Assembly (NCBI RefSeq): GCF_044891285.1
Contig: NZ_JAUIYO010000004.1
Coordinates: forward strand, 124,001 to 188,000
From: Pseudobacillus lumedeiriae
GTDB taxonomy: Bacteria; Bacillota; Bacilli; Bacillales; Domibacillaceae
DNA: 64,000 nt
Direction of reading: 5' to 3'
Each line of letters starts with the position of its first letter. Position 1 is the stretch's first letter. The notes below the pieces were generated by a model. That model ran no database searches, was not told the DNA's origin, and saw nothing but the letters and a program-made list of their open reading frames with translations. Position numbers and translations under genes: made by a program. Positions 1 to 8,771 of the stretch are shown here, in pieces.

Positions 1-529
1 AAATCCCCGCATAAAACCCTTTCGTAAATAAGTTGGCAGCCGGTCCTACTGGCTCTGTCGAATCCACCATGATGACATCATATTCATTATCACTATTAGC
101 AATATGCATAAAGCCATCATCTACGCGTACATCTACACGTTCATTTTCTAATTCTCCGGCGATTTCCGGTAAGAACTTTTTCGAGAACTCGATAACTTTG
201 CCATCAATATCAACGAGTGTCGCTTTCTTTACGCTAGGGTGCTTTAACACTTCACGAATGACACCGCCATCGCCGCCGCCGACAACGAGGACATTCTCGG
301 GATTCGGGTGAGTAAATAACGGCACGTGGGCGACCATTTCATGATAGACAAATTCATCTTTTTGCGAAGTCATTACCATGCCGTCCAAGAACAGCATATT
401 TCCCCACTCTTCTGTCTCAGCCATTTCTAAATATTGAAAATCCGTTTGCTCTGTATGCAATGTCCGCTTAACCTTCATCGTAATACCAAAGTTAGCTGTT
501 TGCTTTTCTGTATACCAAAGTTCGCTCAT
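1..529 (-). CDS. speE: Spermidine synthase (partial, 3' end off the window)
   Basis: Transfers an aminopropyl group from decarboxylated S-adenosylmethionine to putrescine in the cytosol. The visible N-terminal 176 residues begin MSELWYTEKQTANFGI and contain the SAM-fold glycine motif VLVVGGGDGG followed by a VDIDGKVIEF strand and the DDGF and VDSTEPVGPA segments typical of SpeE. The start ATG at 529 follows GGAAGAG. The C-terminus lies beyond base 1. It is divergent from pbpG, and the speE-pbpG order matches B. subtilis. Identification is firm; only completeness is unknown. Confidence 0.95.
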   Translation of the reverse strand, partial: MSELWYTEKQTANFGITMKVKRTLHTEQTDFQYLEMAETEEWGNMLFLDGMVMTSQKDEFVYHEMVAHVPLFTHPNPENVLVVGGGDGGVIREVLKHPSVKKATLVDIDGKVIEFSKKFLPEIAGELENERVDVRVDDGFMHIANSDNEYDVIMVDSTEPVGPAANLFTKGFYAGI

Positions 530-581
530 ATCATCTCTTCCTTTCTGCAAATGATATATTCTTTCCATTTGCACTGAAAAA

Positions 582-609
582 AGTATAGTGGAATTCAACA
601 AAAATTCAA
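582..609 (-). promoter_or_regulatory. Candidate sigma-A promoter for speE
   Basis: On the minus strand TTGAAT (604-609) and TATACT (582-587) are separated by 16 bases, about 50 bases before the speE start. Read from sequence only. Confidence 0.5.
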
Positions 610-666
610 GTTATTTTTTCCTTTTCTGCCGCCTCGCGCGAAAATATCCCTTTCTTACGTTTAAAA

Positions 667-696
667 TTGAGAGAATTTTTTCATAATGTTTATAAT
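667..696 (+). promoter_or_regulatory. Candidate sigma-A promoter for pbpG
   Basis: TTGAGA (667-672) and TATAAT (691-696) with an 18-base spacer lie 28 bases before the pbpG start. In B. subtilis pbpG is a forespore gene, so the housekeeping-like match here is worth noting; a forespore promoter was not evident to me. Confidence 0.45.
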
Positions 697-723
697 TATT
701 CTTTTTAAGGCAGGTAAACTCAC

Positions 724-2778
724 ATGATCATTATGATCCTGTCAAGCTATGTTAAAACAGTGAAATGGATACGTGCAGGCTTGTTTCTTGGATTTTTTAG
801 TCTGGCTGCGGCATTGCTGCTTGTAGGGGCCGGTTTTTTGTATATGAGGCTATTGGGTGAACCAGAAGTAGCCGTACCACAGTCCACTCTTTATTTTTCC
901 GCTGATGGACAAGTGATCGGTGAAAGCCGTGCCAGCGAGAAAAGATATTGGGTCAATCTTGATCAAGTATCTCCTCATTTGGTCCAAGCTACTCTTGCTG
1001 TCGAGGATAAAAAGTTTTTTGATCACCACGGTTTTGACTTCAAACGGATAGCAGGTGCCGTTGTTGCTGACATTAAAGCAATGGCAAAAGTACAGGGCGC
1101 CAGCACGATCACTCAGCAGTATGCCCGTAATCTTTATCTTTCCCATGATAAGACATGGAAACGCAAACTATCTGAAGCCATGTATACGATGCGGCTTGAA
1201 ATGAATTATACGAAAGAACAAATTTTAGAAGGCTACTTAAACACAATCTATTATGGCCACGGTGCATATGGGATCGAAGCAGCCAGCCAGTTTTATTTCG
1301 GAAAAAAAGCAAGTGCATTGACCTTGGCGGAAGCAAGTATGCTCGCTGGTATTCCGAAAGGTCCATCTATTTATTCACCGCTCGCCTCTCTCACAAAAGC
1401 GAAGGAACGGCAGAATGTTATCTTACAGCAAATGGAAAAGTCCGGAGTCATTACAGCATCACAGCATAGACGAGCGAGTGCCGAAAAACTCCGTATCATC
1501 GGTGAACACTTGCATACAGACATAGAAATCGCTCCTTATTTTCGGGAAGCTGTTCAACAAGTACTCGCTGATAAGCTTGGTGCGGATGAACAAACAATTG
1601 CACTTGGCGGTTTACGTGTATACACGACACTGAACAGGGAACATCAGCGCATTGCTGAACAGACGATTAAAAAAGTGATTGCTGACGACTCTGACGTACA
1701 GCCTGCTTTCGTTTCCATTGAACCGAAAACACACTTTGTGACCGCCCTATCCGGAGGGAAAGACTTTAAAGAAAGTCCCTACAATCGGGCTGTTCAGGCG
1801 GTTCGCCAGCCGGGTTCCACTTTTAAGCCGTTTTTATATTATGCGGCACTAGAAAATGGCTATACACCGGCGACTCAGTTAAAGAGCGAAAAAACAACGT
1901 TCCAGTACGACAATGGCCGGGAAATGTATCGACCAAGCAACTTCAATCACCGTTATGCGAACGCAGAGATTACTATGGAACAGGCGCTCGCTGTTTCAGA
2001 CAACATTTATGCCGTTAAAACGAATTTATTTTTAAAGCCTGAGACACTCGTTAAAACAGCGGAGCATTTCGGTATCTCCACTCCGTTAAAGCCGGTGCCT
2101 TCCCTTGCACTCGGCACTTCAGGTGTTCGTGTGCTTGACATGGTCAACGCCTATGCCACCATTGCAAATGGCGGAAAATACGAGGAGCCTGTTTTTATTA
2201 AACGAGTGGAAAGCGCAAACGGCGACGTCATCTATGAGCATGAAGCAAAAAGCGAACAGCGCTTCGATAAAAAACAGACAGCTGTACTCACTCACATGAT
2301 GACGGGAATGTTTGACAAAAATTTAAGCAGTTATGCGAATGTAACAGGCGCCTCGATGGCTCCAAAAACCACTCGGCCTTATGCTGGCAAATCAGGGTCA
2401 ACCCCTTATGATTATTGGATGATTGGCTTTACCCCCCAAATCACTGCCGGCGTATGGACTGGTTACGATAATGGCAAAGAAATAAAAAAAGTGGCCGATA
2501 AGCATTACGCAAAAGCCATCTGGCTTGACTTTATGGAAGAAGCCCATAACGGAAAACGGGTAAAAAACTTCCCTATGCCAAAAGGGGTGACTGCTGTCAC
2601 GATCAATCCCGAAAACGGAAAAATAGCGAGCAGCCACTGTCCAGTCACAAGGAACATGTACTTCATAAAAGGGACAGAACCTGAAAAATACTGCACAGAT
2701 CACTCACCAAAAAAGAAAAAACCACAAAAGAAAGAAAAAGAAGAGAATTGGATACAACGGATTTTCCCTATATTTTAA
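724..2778 (+). CDS. pbpG: Class A penicillin-binding protein (PbpG/PBP2d-like)
   Basis: Bifunctional murein glycosyltransferase and DD-transpeptidase acting outside the membrane. One N-terminal membrane anchor spans about residues 17-43. The GT51 domain shows EDKKFFDHHG (catalytic Glu94) and GASTITQQ (about 125-132). The transpeptidase domain has STFK (Ser365/Lys368), SDN (425-427) and KSGST near 555. The C-terminal tail is very Lys-rich. The 684-aa length fits PbpG of B. subtilis (690 range). The ATG at 724 follows a weak AAGGCAGG. It is followed by a repeat array and a strong terminator. In B. subtilis the homologue works in spore peptidoglycan; that role here is by orthology. Confidence 0.93.
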   Translation: MIIMILSSYVKTVKWIRAGLFLGFFSLAAALLLVGAGFLYMRLLGEPEVAVPQSTLYFSADGQVIGESRASEKRYWVNLDQVSPHLVQATLAVEDKKFFDHHGFDFKRIAGAVVADIKAMAKVQGASTITQQYARNLYLSHDKTWKRKLSEAMYTMRLEMNYTKEQILEGYLNTIYYGHGAYGIEAASQFYFGKKASALTLAEASMLAGIPKGPSIYSPLASLTKAKERQNVILQQMEKSGVITASQHRRASAEKLRIIGEHLHTDIEIAPYFREAVQQVLADKLGADEQTIALGGLRVYTTLNREHQRIAEQTIKKVIADDSDVQPAFVSIEPKTHFVTALSGGKDFKESPYNRAVQAVRQPGSTFKPFLYYAALENGYTPATQLKSEKTTFQYDNGREMYRPSNFNHRYANAEITMEQALAVSDNIYAVKTNLFLKPETLVKTAEHFGISTPLKPVPSLALGTSGVRVLDMVNAYATIANGGKYEEPVFIKRVESANGDVIYEHEAKSEQRFDKKQTAVLTHMMTGMFDKNLSSYANVTGASMAPKTTRPYAGKSGSTPYDYWMIGFTPQITAGVWTGYDNGKEIKKVADKHYAKAIWLDFMEEAHNGKRVKNFPMPKGVTAVTINPENGKIASSHCPVTRNMYFIKGTEPEKYCTDHSPKKKKPQKKEKEENWIQRIFPIF

Positions 2779-2780
2779 AA

Positions 2781-3272
2781 CGAAAAGCGGAAGCGCCTGG
2801 TCTGCTCCGACAGGCAAATGTTCTTCCCCCAAAGAAGGCGCTCTTTGACTTCATTGGGGGAAGGTTATTTGACCCGAGGAGCAAAGCGCTGCAGCTAGAC
2901 AAGAAAAGCGGAGCCGACTGCTCTGAGGCGACAAGCATATGCCAGGCTGACGAAATGGCGTTTTTCAGCCATACAGTCAGACTGGCATATGACCTCGAGC
3001 CACAAGGAGGCGGAGCTAGACAAGCGAAAAGCGGAAGGCGCCCGCTTATCGGCGACAAGCACAAGACGAGCCTCACGGAAAGGCTGTTCTTTACCTTTCT
3101 GGGAGGATTGGCTTGTGACCTCGAGCCGATGGCGCCTGCAGCTAGACAAACGAAAAGCGGAAGCGCCTGTTCTGCTCCGACAGGCAAATGCTCTTCACAC
3201 AAAGAAGTTGCTCTTTGACTTCATTGGGTGAAGGTTATTTGACCGGAGGAGCAAGGCGCTGCAGCTAGACAA
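2781..3272. repeat. Tandem array of four ~122-bp hairpin-rich units
   Basis: Four units begin with GAAAAGCGGA at about 2783, 2903, 3025 and 3153 and each ends with GCTAGACAA (2902, 3023, 3149, 3272). Units 1 and 4 are nearly identical; units 2 and 3 are diverged. Internal inverted repeats are visible, for example CATATGCCAG against CTGGCATATG in unit 2. The open frames across this array are repeat-derived and not believable genes. It sits between convergent pbpG and ywhD. Confidence 0.85.
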
Positions 3273-3284
3273 TACAAAAATCGC

Positions 3285-3323
3285 AAGAAAAAGCCCCGGG
3301 TGTGCGGCCCGGGGCTTTTTCTT
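3285..3323 (+). terminator. Rho-independent terminator after pbpG and the repeat array
   Basis: A perfect 16-bp stem (3285-3300 with 3308-3323) and a 7-base loop; the stem core is GCCCCGGG and its ends give A- and T-runs on both sides, so it may work in both directions. Between it and ywhD (3324-3548) I see no gene. Confidence 0.9.
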
Positions 3324-3548
3324 GTCCTAGCTTATGCAATTTATGCATTACCTCAAGTGTACTTTCTTTCTAGTTATTGGGCAAGATGGGAATGTAATTT
3401 TCAGAAAACGTTCAAACATCTTTCACAAAAAAGGAAATAAAAGGTTTTAGTTATTAAAAGCCACTCGCTTTCTGTGGCGCTCATGCCCCTTCTGGGCCCT
3501 CCGCTTCAGGCTGATGGTGACTACATTAGACTTTGTCTAAAAGGGTGA

Positions 3549-4055
3549 TTATTCTGTCAATCCTTCTTTTAATTCCGAGGAAGAGTTCTCCCAGATCTCC
3601 GCATTATGTTCTTGTAAAAAAGCTTTCAGCACTTGTTTAGAGTGTGCATCCATATGATCGACGATAATATGACTTTTTAATGATTTATCCATCCGGTTCA
3701 CATGCTCCGGCAGCGACTTGTAGCCACGTCGCTTTTCGCGGTTTACAGTCAATTCACAAGCCGTTACACCTGCGTAAAAAGGCCCTTTTTCCCCGTGATC
3801 CACCGTTACCCATACGAGCCAGAACGGTTTGGCGCCTTCTGGGACTTCTTCTTTGTTCGGCAAAAATTTAATTCCTTTTTCAACAGCACTGCGGGCGTGC
3901 ATGGCGCCGACATCAATAAAAGCTTCCCCTTCCTCGACGTCAATAAAGACGGGTGATACATTTTCCAGAGAAAGCGCCCCTTTTCCAAAGCCCTTATGGC
4001 CATCCATTGGATCATTTTTAATAATATTAAAGCCGATCTTTTGCTTGTTATCCAT
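3549..4055 (-). CDS. ywhD: YwhD family protein
   Basis: A 168-aa soluble protein of the conserved Bacillaceae YwhD family, function unknown. It starts MDNKQKIGFNIIKND and carries the family's central VDHGEKGPFYAGVTACE-like stretch. No signal peptide or membrane segment. The ATG at 4055 is preceded by AAAGGAG. It lies 29 bases downstream of ywhC on the same strand, as in B. subtilis, so the two are probably co-transcribed. The family link is from recognised sequence and synteny; no biochemical role is implied. Confidence 0.88.
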   Translation of the reverse strand: MDNKQKIGFNIIKNDPMDGHKGFGKGALSLENVSPVFIDVEEGEAFIDVGAMHARSAVEKGIKFLPNKEEVPEGAKPFWLVWVTVDHGEKGPFYAGVTACELTVNREKRRGYKSLPEHVNRMDKSLKSHIIVDHMDAHSKQVLKAFLQEHNAEIWENSSSELKEGLTE

Positions 4056-4084
4056 AAAACATACTCCTTTCTTTCAGATGTATT

Positions 4085-4729
4085 TTAGCCGAATAATGTC
4101 ATAAAAACAGTATCAAACCCTTGAATGACAGCGGGCAAAATGATACTGAAAATCGGCTGAATCGTGTATTGGTACAGCGGTGTAATGACAATAATTAAAA
4201 AAATCAGCGTGCCAAACTGCTCATACTGAGTTAATTTAATCCGGGTAGAAGGAGACACCAAATCCTCAATGATCCGGTAACCGTCCAGCGGCGGCAGCGG
4301 CAGCAAGTTAAACACAAATAAGACTACATTCAGCCAAAGCATCATTTTAAATAAATCAATAAAAAATGGCGGCATCCCTACGTCTACGGAAAAAAACAAA
4401 ATTCCGTAAGCAATCGCTGCAATGACAAAGTTGCTGAGCGGCCCGGCAAGCGATACTAAAATCCCGGCAAGACGGGGGTTTTGAAAATTCCTGCGATTTA
4501 CCGGCACAGGGCGCGCCCAGCCAAAGCCCGCAATTAAAATTAAAATCGTTCCAATCGGATCAAGGTGATGAACAGGATTAAGCGTCAGTCGGCCTTGATC
4601 TTTCGCTGTGTCATCTCCAAATTTATAGGCGACATACGCATGAGCAAACTCATGAAACGTAAAGGCCACTACTAGCGTAATAATGACAAATGGAAGTTCC
4701 TGTAATGAAAAAGCTAAAAAGCGCTCCAA
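4085..4729 (-). CDS. ywhC: Site-2 protease family membrane metalloprotease (M50)
   Basis: A 214-aa multi-pass membrane zinc protease of the S2P/M50B group. Zinc motif HEFAH is at about residues 26-30; the NPVHHLDPIGT stretch and the third-ligand segment LLPLPPLDGY (about 142-151) are intact, so it should be active. Start is TTG at 4729 with AAAGGGG eight bases upstream. It is followed by ywhD and divergent from ywhB. The substrate is unknown. Synteny with B. subtilis ywhC supports orthology. Confidence 0.9.
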   Translation of the reverse strand: MERFLAFSLQELPFVIITLVVAFTFHEFAHAYVAYKFGDDTAKDQGRLTLNPVHHLDPIGTILILIAGFGWARPVPVNRRNFQNPRLAGILVSLAGPLSNFVIAAIAYGILFFSVDVGMPPFFIDLFKMMLWLNVVLFVFNLLPLPPLDGYRIIEDLVSPSTRIKLTQYEQFGTLIFLIIVITPLYQYTIQPIFSIILPAVIQGFDTVFMTLFG

Positions 4730-4872
4730 ATGATAAACCCCTTTTTCGTTATTGTACCTTATTTAAGTAAAAATTTTCTGCCTATTCTTACTTTACCTTA
4801 TTGCTTGTCCTCTTTGAAAAGCATACAATTTATTTGTATCTTGATTCAAATTTATTGAGAGGAGTGAAAAAT

Positions 4873-5061
4873 ATGCCTTATGTAACTGTAAAAATGATCG
4901 AAGGCCGCACGGAAGAACAAAAAAAGGCCCTCGTTGAAAAAGTAACAGCAGCCGTTACGGAAACAACTGGTGCTCCTGTCGACAAAATCGTTGTCTTCAT
5001 TGAAGAAATGTCAAAGAACCATTATGCCGTTGGCGGTAAACGATTTAGTGATGAAGACTAA
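4873..5061 (+). CDS. ywhB: 4-oxalocrotonate tautomerase-like enzyme
   Basis: A 62-aa tautomerase superfamily protein. After removal of the initiator Met the catalytic N-terminal Pro is exposed (MPYVTVKMIEG). An upstream in-frame TTG at 4801 would destroy that feature, so I place the start at ATG 4873, six bases after GAGGAGTG. The VDKIVVFIEEM strand and short C-terminus fit the 4-OT/YwhB group. The physiological substrate is unknown. The gene is monocistronic and ends at a bidirectional terminator. Confidence 0.9.
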   Translation: MPYVTVKMIEGRTEEQKKALVEKVTAAVTETTGAPVDKIVVFIEEMSKNHYAVGGKRFSDED

Positions 5062-5075
5062 TCACTTTTATTAGT

Positions 5076-5121
5076 CGTACATAATGAAGCCCGCCTCTGA
5101 GCGGGCTTTATTTTATGTACG
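5076..5121. terminator. Bidirectional terminator between ywhB and ywgA
   Basis: Inner stem AAGCCCGC/GCGGGCTT (5087-5094, 5101-5108) with outer arms CGTACATAA (5076-5084) and TTATGTACG (5113-5121). The outer arm overlaps the ywgA stop codon. Confidence 0.85.
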
Positions 5122-5622
5122 AGCACTCTCCGCTTTTAATTGTTCAATATAGGTATAGGCTTCTTTAATTTCTTCTTCTGTGTAACGCTGTTTTCTTTTT
5201 AAGGTAAAGATTTTTTCCGCAACTTCTCCGCGTGTCAGCGTATCAAAGTAAAGCACAGTGGATACGAGTTCAAGGAAGCGGGCGCTTTGGTCATTCATTT
5301 CTGTCACGATTTCCTTTAAATAAGGCATGTCCACTTCCGCATGCCGGAGAAAGGTTTCCCCTTCTTCTGTCAGCGTATAACGGTACTGATAATAGCCGCC
5401 TTTTTTCTCACGGACTTCATGAAGAAATTCCATATTGCACAGCTCTTCCACACGCAGTGTCAGCTCTTCCGAATAGGGGCCATAAAAGTGAAATTCAAAC
5501 TTCTCCTGAAAAGGAAAAGCGATTTTTTTAGCAATATAAATCATTTTTTGCAATTTCTTTCTTCCGGTAATTTCTCCACAGGCCGCAAAAACGCCCATCA
5601 GTTTCGCATGTTCTTTCAACAA
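5113..5622 (-). CDS. ywgA: YwgA family protein
   Basis: A 169-aa soluble protein of the YwgA family, common in Bacillaceae and of unknown function. GRKKLQKMIYIAKKI near residues 20-34 and FHFYGPYSEEL near 44-54 resemble a helical DNA- or antitoxin-type fold seen in related families; that is only an impression. Start is TTG at 5622 preceded by GGGGGTGAG. It is 68 bases downstream of ywfO on the same strand, as in B. subtilis. Confidence 0.82.
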   Translation of the reverse strand: MLKEHAKLMGVFAACGEITGRKKLQKMIYIAKKIAFPFQEKFEFHFYGPYSEELTLRVEELCNMEFLHEVREKKGGYYQYRYTLTEEGETFLRHAEVDMPYLKEIVTEMNDQSARFLELVSTVLYFDTLTRGEVAEKIFTLKRKQRYTEEEIKEAYTYIEQLKAESART

Positions 5623-5690
5623 CTTTACTCACCCCCACGATATCCGATTAATGAATGAAAACACGCCCGATAACGAAGGTTTTTCAGACG

Positions 5691-6989
5691 TCAAATTTCT
5701 AAAATGGATCGGATTTGCCGTTTAATGCTGCGCTTCGATGATTCATCCTCTAGTAAATCCACCGGAAAGTACAGCTTATGATCTGTTCTTCGTTTACCTG
5801 AAATCGCGTCAACGATATCTGATTCACGTGACAACTCACGCAGTTCTTCTGTTTTCATTAATAAGTAAATTGGCAGCCTTTCTTCTTCCTCCCCAGGACG
5901 GTAAAAGTCATAAGGAAGATCCGAGGAAGAATCGAATACAAGGTAATATTCCGGATCAATGCCTGCTTTTTTGAACAATGCTTCCAGTTCGCTATGTTTG
6001 CGGTATTCTTTCGCGGGATCGAATTCTACATACTTAAACAAATTCCGGTTGACGAACCGGCGGCATAAATCACTTAAAATCGGATCTTTCTCTTCCTGCC
6101 AAACTTGAAAATAATAAAACATCACGGCTTCATCGAGCTTTAAATAGTCTTCAAGAATATACTGTTCCTTAAAGATAGAATAGAAATGTCTTGGCGCATG
6201 TGTAAATGTATAGCCTTGCCGATCGAGCTCTTTCGCACGATGCAGCGTTTTCGACAGCAGCACTTCGGCACTGCGCGTCACCGGATGGAAATACACTTGC
6301 CAGTACATTTGATAGCGGCTCATAATGTAATCTTCTACAGCATGCATCCCACTTTGTTTAAATACAACTTGATCCTCACGCGGCCGCATGACTCGCAGCA
6401 GTCTTTCCATGTCAAAGTGACCATAGCTGACTCCAGTAAAATAGGCATCTCGCTGTAAATAATCCATACGGTCAGCATCGATCTGACTTGATATAAGACT
6501 GACGACAAGCTTATTTTCATGTGTTTTGCCAATCACTTCCGCTACTTGTTTCGGAAAACCTTCGGATACTCTTGATAAAACAGCATTGACTTCGGTTTCA
6601 CCGAGAATGATCTTTTTTGTAAATTCCTCATGGTCAAGATGAAAGACTTTTTCAAATGAATGCGAAAATGGTCCATGTCCGACATCATGCAGCAGAGCGG
6701 CGCACAAAGACAACAAGCGATCTTCCGTGTTCCATTCCTGGCGCCCAGCGAACACATCATCCACAATGCGCCGAACGATTTCATATACGCCGAGCGAATG
6801 ATTAAAACGGCTATGTTCCGCTCCATGAAAAGTCAAGTATGTCGTTCCAAGCTGACGAATTCGACGCAGACGCTGAAACTCCTTCGTACCGATTAAATCC
6901 CAAATAACTAAATCCCGAACGTGGACATAACGGTGAACAGGGTCTTTAAATACTTTCTCTTCTTCTAGCTTGCTCTTTGAATATTCCAT
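5691..6989 (-). CDS. ywfO: HD-domain phosphohydrolase (dNTPase-like, SAMHD1 family)
   Basis: A 432-aa HD-superfamily metal-dependent phosphohydrolase. The N-terminus has the dGTPase-type signature KDPVHRYVHV and TKEFQRLRRIRQLG, followed by HSRFNHSLG and the HD pair in ALLHDVGHGPFSHSFE. The downstream QIDADRMDYLQRDAYFTG completes the metal site. Length equals B. subtilis YwfO. Members of this group hydrolyse dNTPs; exact substrate and allosteric control are inferred from family. ATG at 6989 follows GGGGGGAT. Confidence 0.88.
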   Translation of the reverse strand: MEYSKSKLEEEKVFKDPVHRYVHVRDLVIWDLIGTKEFQRLRRIRQLGTTYLTFHGAEHSRFNHSLGVYEIVRRIVDDVFAGRQEWNTEDRLLSLCAALLHDVGHGPFSHSFEKVFHLDHEEFTKKIILGETEVNAVLSRVSEGFPKQVAEVIGKTHENKLVVSLISSQIDADRMDYLQRDAYFTGVSYGHFDMERLLRVMRPREDQVVFKQSGMHAVEDYIMSRYQMYWQVYFHPVTRSAEVLLSKTLHRAKELDRQGYTFTHAPRHFYSIFKEQYILEDYLKLDEAVMFYYFQVWQEEKDPILSDLCRRFVNRNLFKYVEFDPAKEYRKHSELEALFKKAGIDPEYYLVFDSSSDLPYDFYRPGEEEERLPIYLLMKTEELRELSRESDIVDAISGKRRTDHKLYFPVDLLEDESSKRSIKRQIRSILEI

Positions 6990-7045
6990 TTTATCCCCCC
7001 ATTCGTGCTCATTCCTATCTCTATTATAACGGAAAAATTATGAAG

Positions 7046-7288
7046 TTAGGAGGAAGAAACAGCTGGTCCCTTGCATATAGTGAAATAAAGAGGGATCTCT
7101 ATATTCTCTTTGTCGAATAAGACAAAAACATAAAAGCCTGCCGATTCCCCGTAATTAAAAGGCAGACGCATCAAACAGCCGCTGCCCGTCATATCTTCCG
7201 TTTGATCTATAGCCTCAAGAAACTGAGTACGATATGGGATGCAGATATGATCACTTATCTAACGATTCACAGCTTTCAAAGTGATCAT
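7046..7288 (-). pseudogene. Possible small gene interrupted by an amber codon
   Basis: Read from ATG 7288 on the minus strand the frame runs MITLKAVNR, TAG (7259-7261), then about 70 residues (DHICIPYRTQFLEAIDQ..., ending with a stop at 7046-7048). The part after the TAG looks protein-like and fills the gap where B. subtilis has a small gene (ywzC) beside ywfO, but I cannot confirm homology. It could be a broken gene, a sequencing error, or chance. The rest of the 6990-7337 gap holds nothing I recognise. Confidence 0.35.
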
Positions 7289-7337
7289 GACTGAAACAAA
7301 AAATCACCTCATCCAACAAACGACAGGTGATTGATCT

Positions 7338-7562
7338 TTATCTCTTTAGCTTTTTCTTTACTTTTTCCATTAACTCTTCTTCTGTTAAGGCAGCAACCGG
7401 CCGATTATTGACAAAGGTAAAGGTCTTTTTACGACCAGGTCCACAGTAAGACTGGCAGGCTACGTCAATTTTCGCTTCTGGATCGACGCTCTTCAGCCTT
7501 GGCACAAGAGTTTTCAAGTTAACTGCCTGGCAGTCCTCACAAACTCGAAATTCGTTTGCCAT
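7338..7562 (-). CDS. DUF1450 family protein
   Basis: A 74-aa small soluble protein with four Cys (FRVCEDCQAVN and ACQSYCGPGRKK) in the arrangement of DUF1450/YuzB-like proteins, related to thioredoxin-like ferredoxins. Start ATG 7562 follows GAAAGGA. The Cys spacing suggests metal or Fe-S binding, which is inference. Monocistronic and divergent from rsfA. Confidence 0.75.
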   Translation of the reverse strand: MANEFRVCEDCQAVNLKTLVPRLKSVDPEAKIDVACQSYCGPGRKKTFTFVNNRPVAALTEEELMEKVKKKLKR

Positions 7563-7710
7563 CTATATACAATCCTTTCTTGAATAAGGTTAAGCTAAAC
7601 GGTATTTTACATCGAAAAATGCTTGTTGGCAAGTACCCGGATCAATGCTAAAACGATAGTGCGCCGGCTAAACAGGGAAACTAGCAGAAAAAAATTATTT
7701 TTTCATATTG

Positions 7711-7740
7711 GTATAAATCTAACGTATTTGGATCATCCTG
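7711..7740 (+). promoter_or_regulatory. Sigma-F/G-like promoter for rsfA
   Basis: GTATA at 7711-7715 and CATCCTG at 7734-7740 with 18 bases between, matching the sigma-G layout GYATA-N18-CATNNTA except for one base. B. subtilis rsfA is a forespore gene, which fits. Confidence 0.4.
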
Positions 7741-7780
7741 TCAGTAATCAAACTTTTAATAAAATAAGGAGTTGACTGTA

Positions 7781-8473
7781 ATGAAAAATAGACAAGATGC
7801 ATGGTCGGAGGAAAATGACCTTTTGCTCGCTGAAACGGTCTTGCGTCATGTTCGTGAAGGCAGTACACAGCTGAATGCGTTTGAGGAAGTAGGAGATCAA
7901 TTAAACCGCACATCTGCTGCCTGCGGTTTCCGTTGGAATGCAGTAGTCCGCCATCAATATGAAAAAGCGCTCGCCCTTGCGAAAAAACAACGAAAACAGC
8001 GCAATCGTCTGCTCGGCAAGGAACAAGGAGGCAAGAAAAAGCTATTGTATCAACCGCCTGTTCCTTCCCTTGAAGAAGTAGAAGCCATGTCTTTACCGCT
8101 CTCTAACGACATAGAAATCGCTACAGAACCATTGTCTTATTCCTCATCACCTATCAGCACTGGAGACCTGTCGATGGAAAAAGTCATTGCTTTCTTACAA
8201 ACTGTCTCCGGCACGACCTACCAGTCTGATCGGCTAAAACAAGAGAATGCGAGATTAAAACAAGAAGTGGAAGAGTTAACGAAAGAGAAAGCGAAACTGG
8301 AAGAAACGATTCGTGAACTTGAGGAAAACTCTGTCACCATGCAGGAAGACTATGAAACACTAATGAAAATCATGAACCGCGCCCGCAAGCTCGTTCTTTT
8401 TGATGAAGAAGAGCCGAATTCCACCGCTTTCAAAATGGATCGTAACGGAAACTTAGAAAAAATGGCTGAATAA
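7781..8473 (+). CDS. rsfA: RsfA family forespore transcription factor
   Basis: A 230-aa DNA-binding regulator. Residues about 1-60 form a Myb/SANT-like domain (KNRQDAWSEENDLLLAETV, then GFRWNAVVRHQYEKAL), followed by a basic linker (KKQRKQRNR) and a long coiled coil around 150-200 rich in Glu and Lys heptads. In B. subtilis RsfA tunes the sigma-F regulon. ATG 7781 has AAGGAG 10 bases upstream; an in-frame TTG at 7772 is too close to it. A terminator follows. Confidence 0.88.
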   Translation: MKNRQDAWSEENDLLLAETVLRHVREGSTQLNAFEEVGDQLNRTSAACGFRWNAVVRHQYEKALALAKKQRKQRNRLLGKEQGGKKKLLYQPPVPSLEEVEAMSLPLSNDIEIATEPLSYSSSPISTGDLSMEKVIAFLQTVSGTTYQSDRLKQENARLKQEVEELTKEKAKLEETIRELEENSVTMQEDYETLMKIMNRARKLVLFDEEEPNSTAFKMDRNGNLEKMAE

Positions 8474-8483
8474 ATGTACAAGG

Positions 8484-8533
8484 AGCTGATCCAAAAGGTC
8501 GTTAAAAACGACTCTTTAGGGTCAGCTTTTTTC
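8484..8533 (+). terminator. Terminator after rsfA
   Basis: Stem AGCTGATCC.../...GGTCAGCT with an inner GTCGTT/AACGAC arm, followed by a run of six T. Confidence 0.8.
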
Positions 8534-8559
8534 TTTAGGCTTTTCCGCCAAAGTTCAAA

Positions 8560-8710
8560 CGATTATTTTTCACTGAGTTGGTTGGAGTGGAAGGCGTGAA
8601 GACTCCTGCGGGGAAAGCGAAGTGCCTGGAACGGAAGGCAGCGGACAAGTGTAAAAAACCGTACAAAAAAGAGAGGTGCACCTAAAAGTTATACTTTTGG
8701 TACAACTCCC
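8560..8710 (+). repeat. Dispersed repeat with GACTCCTGCGG core, internally deleted copy
   Basis: Aligns along its whole length with 20857-21071 (both begin CGATTATTTTTCACTGAGTTG). This copy lacks about 60 bases present in the other, between CTGCGG and GGAAAGCGAAG, a junction with short homology in the full copy. The gap 8474-8771 otherwise holds no gene. Confidence 0.8.
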
Positions 8711-8771
8711 TTATTTTTATTTCTAACTGCTTTTGGATTTGTGAACCACATGTACCATCCAATATGTGATG

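Noticed and set aside
2748..3231. Overlapping reading frames of 80-156 codons on both strands
   Set aside because: They lie in the tandem repeat array and repeat the same peptide pieces; no ribosome binding site.
4801..4872. 24-residue N-terminal extension of ywhB
   Set aside because: It would bury the catalytic Pro; the good ribosome binding site belongs to ATG 4873.
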